A stretch of DNA of 7,633 nt, from the NCBI GenBank assembly GCA_025457805.1, contig JALOTR010000112.1, positions 2,813 to 10,445 on the forward strand, in the 5' to 3' direction. The stretch comes from Akkermansiaceae bacterium. GTDB lineage: Bacteria; Verrucomicrobiota; Verrucomicrobiia; Verrucomicrobiales; Akkermansiaceae. How positions within the stretch are numbered: position 1 is the stretch's first letter; each line of letters opens with the position of its first letter. Under the pieces are notes generated by a model that saw nothing but the letters and a program-made list of their open reading frames with translations, made no database searches and had not been told where the DNA came from. The position numbers were made by a program, and so were the translations under genes. Shown here one piece after another: positions 6,693 to 7,633 of the stretch.

Positions 6693-6792
6693 TCCTTCGT
6701 TCCTGTTCTGTTTCGGAATCCACTTCCAATGAAGACCACCCGGTCCTGATCCGGTCTGCTGGCGCAATTGAGCGCCGGCTTCCGCCGCTGGC
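6693..6792. other. spacer between the secreted protein and polymerase genes
   Basis: This 100-bp gap contains no supported gene. Its main feature is a strong GC hairpin at 6758-6779. The proximal part (6733-6757) has several short GACC/GGTC and CCGG direct and inverted motifs without a clear longer stem. Confidence 0.5.
6758..6779 (+). terminator. GC-rich hairpin, possible terminator/attenuator or RNA-stabilising stem
   Basis: GCTGGCGC at 6758-6765 pairs with GCGCCGGC at 6772-6779 around the loop AATTGA. This gives an 8-bp stem with one G-U pair. No T run follows, so it is not a classical intrinsic terminator. It ends 13 bases before the ATG at 6793, where it could impede or shape ribosome entry. 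It may instead protect the 3' end of the upstream message. Confidence 0.4.
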
Positions 6793-7633
6793 ATGAACAT
6801 CATCGCGCTTTTATTCTTCCTCGTCGCGGCGGTGGCGTTGTGGGTGGTTCCCAGGAAATACGCGCCGGTTCCCTTGCTGGCCGGATGTTGTTATATGACT
6901 CTGGGGCAGGGCATCGACCTCGGGCCGATCTCGCTGCCAATCTTCCGCATGCTGATGGCGGTGGGCTTGTTCCGCGTGATTGCGAAAGGCGAGCGTATCG
7001 CTGGCAGCATCAACAAGATGGACAAGGTGGTCATCGCGCTGGGTGTGTGGCTTTTGTTTGCCAGCTTCTTCCACAACGGCCTCGATGGATCGGGGCCGAT
7101 TTTCATTCTCGGTCTTCTCTTCAATCTCTTCCTCACCTATTTCCTGATCCGGGTGTGGACGCGCACGCCTGACGAGTTGGAGGAATTGGTCAAGATCATC
7201 GCGATCCTTCTTGTGCCGGTCGCCATTGCGATGATCCTCGAAAAGGTCACTTCGAAAAACCTCTTTTCCATCTTCGGCGGAGTTCCGGAAAACGTCCTCA
7301 TTCGTGAAGGCAAACTCCGCGCCCAAGGCCCCTTCAAGCATCCCATTCTGGCCGGAACAGTCGGCGGAACCTGCATTCCCCTGTTCATCGGAATCTATCG
7401 TCAGAACAAGACCATTGCAACGATCGGCATCGTCAGCGGCCTTGCGATGGTGGTGGCGAGTGCGTCGAGCGGTCCGGTGATGAGCTTTCTGATTTCCATA
7501 TTCGCGTTGATGTTATGGAAAATCAAACACCTCGTCCGCGTGATGGTGGGCGTTGGCGTGGCGGTTTACTTTCTGTTGATGGCCTTGATGGAGCGGCCGC
7601 CCTACTATCTCATTTCCAAAATCGACATCTCCG
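6793..7633 (+). CDS. O-antigen polymerase/ligase-like membrane protein (Wzy/WaaL family), 5' part only
   Basis: The frame from ATG 6793 stays open for 280 codons to the window end, so the gene is partial at its 3' end. The product is very hydrophobic, with about nine or ten membrane segments (near residues 1-20, 27-44, 48-64, 77-95, 102-120, 131-150, 183-200, 206-222, 225-243 and 246-266). It carries the Wzy/O-antigen-ligase family signature LRAQGPFKHPILAG (175-188), followed by the small-residue segment ASASSGP (222-228). The large periplasmic loop appears to begin around RPPYYLISKIDIS at the cut. It should polymerise lipid-linked repeat units in the inner membrane, or ligate glycan. An in-frame TGA at 6769 and no other start after it make 6793 the first possible ATG. 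No Shine-Dalgarno is present, and a hairpin lies just upstream. Polymerase is more likely than ligase given the exopolysaccharide context, but the sequence alone does not decide. Confidence 0.9.
   Translation, partial: MNIIALLFFLVAAVALWVVPRKYAPVPLLAGCCYMTLGQGIDLGPISLPIFRMLMAVGLFRVIAKGERIAGSINKMDKVVIALGVWLLFASFFHNGLDGSGPIFILGLLFNLFLTYFLIRVWTRTPDELEELVKIIAILLVPVAIAMILEKVTSKNLFSIFGGVPENVLIREGKLRAQGPFKHPILAGTVGGTCIPLFIGIYRQNKTIATIGIVSGLAMVVASASSGPVMSFLISIFALMLWKIKHLVRVMVGVGVAVYFLLMALMERPPYYLISKIDIS

Noticed and set aside
5730..6803. 357-codon - strand frame opposite the secreted protein gene
   Set aside because: The + strand frame has a clear signal peptide and SH3-like domain. The antisense product shows no such features.
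6768..7172. 134-codon + strand frame at the start of the polymerase region
   Set aside because: It is out of frame with the hydrophobic, motif-bearing polymerase frame starting at 6793 and has no domain signs.
1..7633. CRISPR array, tRNA/rRNA genes, insertion sequence or attachment site
   Set aside because: I saw no regularly spaced repeats, tRNA-like cloverleaf, transposase motif or terminal inverted repeats. The locus reads as continuous polysaccharide genes.

Overview
This window is part of an exopolysaccharide / capsule-type biosynthesis locus, with every gene on the + strand. DNA is GC-rich except for one AT-rich dip near 4961-5010. Clear Shine-Dalgarno sites are nearly absent. The gene set and the style of the secreted protein (Sec signal, C-terminal SH3-like domain, proline-rich tail) suggest a Gram-negative bacterium, and a Verrucomicrobiota member would fit. 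That placement is inference only, because no phylogenetic marker is present.

Layout. Positions 1-37 are a pyrimidine-rich leader. 38-1486 encodes a polyprenyl-phosphate sugar-1-phosphate transferase that starts the repeat unit. 1483-1956 and 1953-2435 encode a split Alg14/Alg13-like (PssD/PssE-like) glycosyltransferase pair. 2463-3005 encodes a left-handed beta-helix acyltransferase. 3002-3958 and 4000-4881 encode two GT-A family 2 glycosyltransferases. A 182-bp intergenic region follows, with an AT-rich core that probably holds a promoter. 5064-6692 encodes a large secreted protein of unrecognised family with a C-terminal SH3-like domain. A 100-bp spacer with a strong hairpin follows. 6793 to the window end is the 5' part of a multi-spanning O-antigen polymerase/ligase (Wzy/WaaL-like) protein, cut by the window edge.

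Proposed working model (inference): the 38-1486 product loads the first sugar-phosphate on undecaprenyl phosphate. The Alg14/Alg13-like pair and the two GT2 enzymes extend the oligosaccharide, and the acyltransferase decorates it. The Wzy-like protein polymerises units on the periplasmic side after flipping by a Wzx not in this window. The secreted 542-residue protein sits inside this set and is the least explained gene. A role in binding, trimming or modifying the exported polymer is the simplest guess, but no sequence motif proves it.

Genes 1-2, 2-3 and 4-5 are joined by 4-bp ATGA stop/start overlaps, so translational coupling is likely across the first five genes. The secreted protein gene appears to begin a separately controlled unit.
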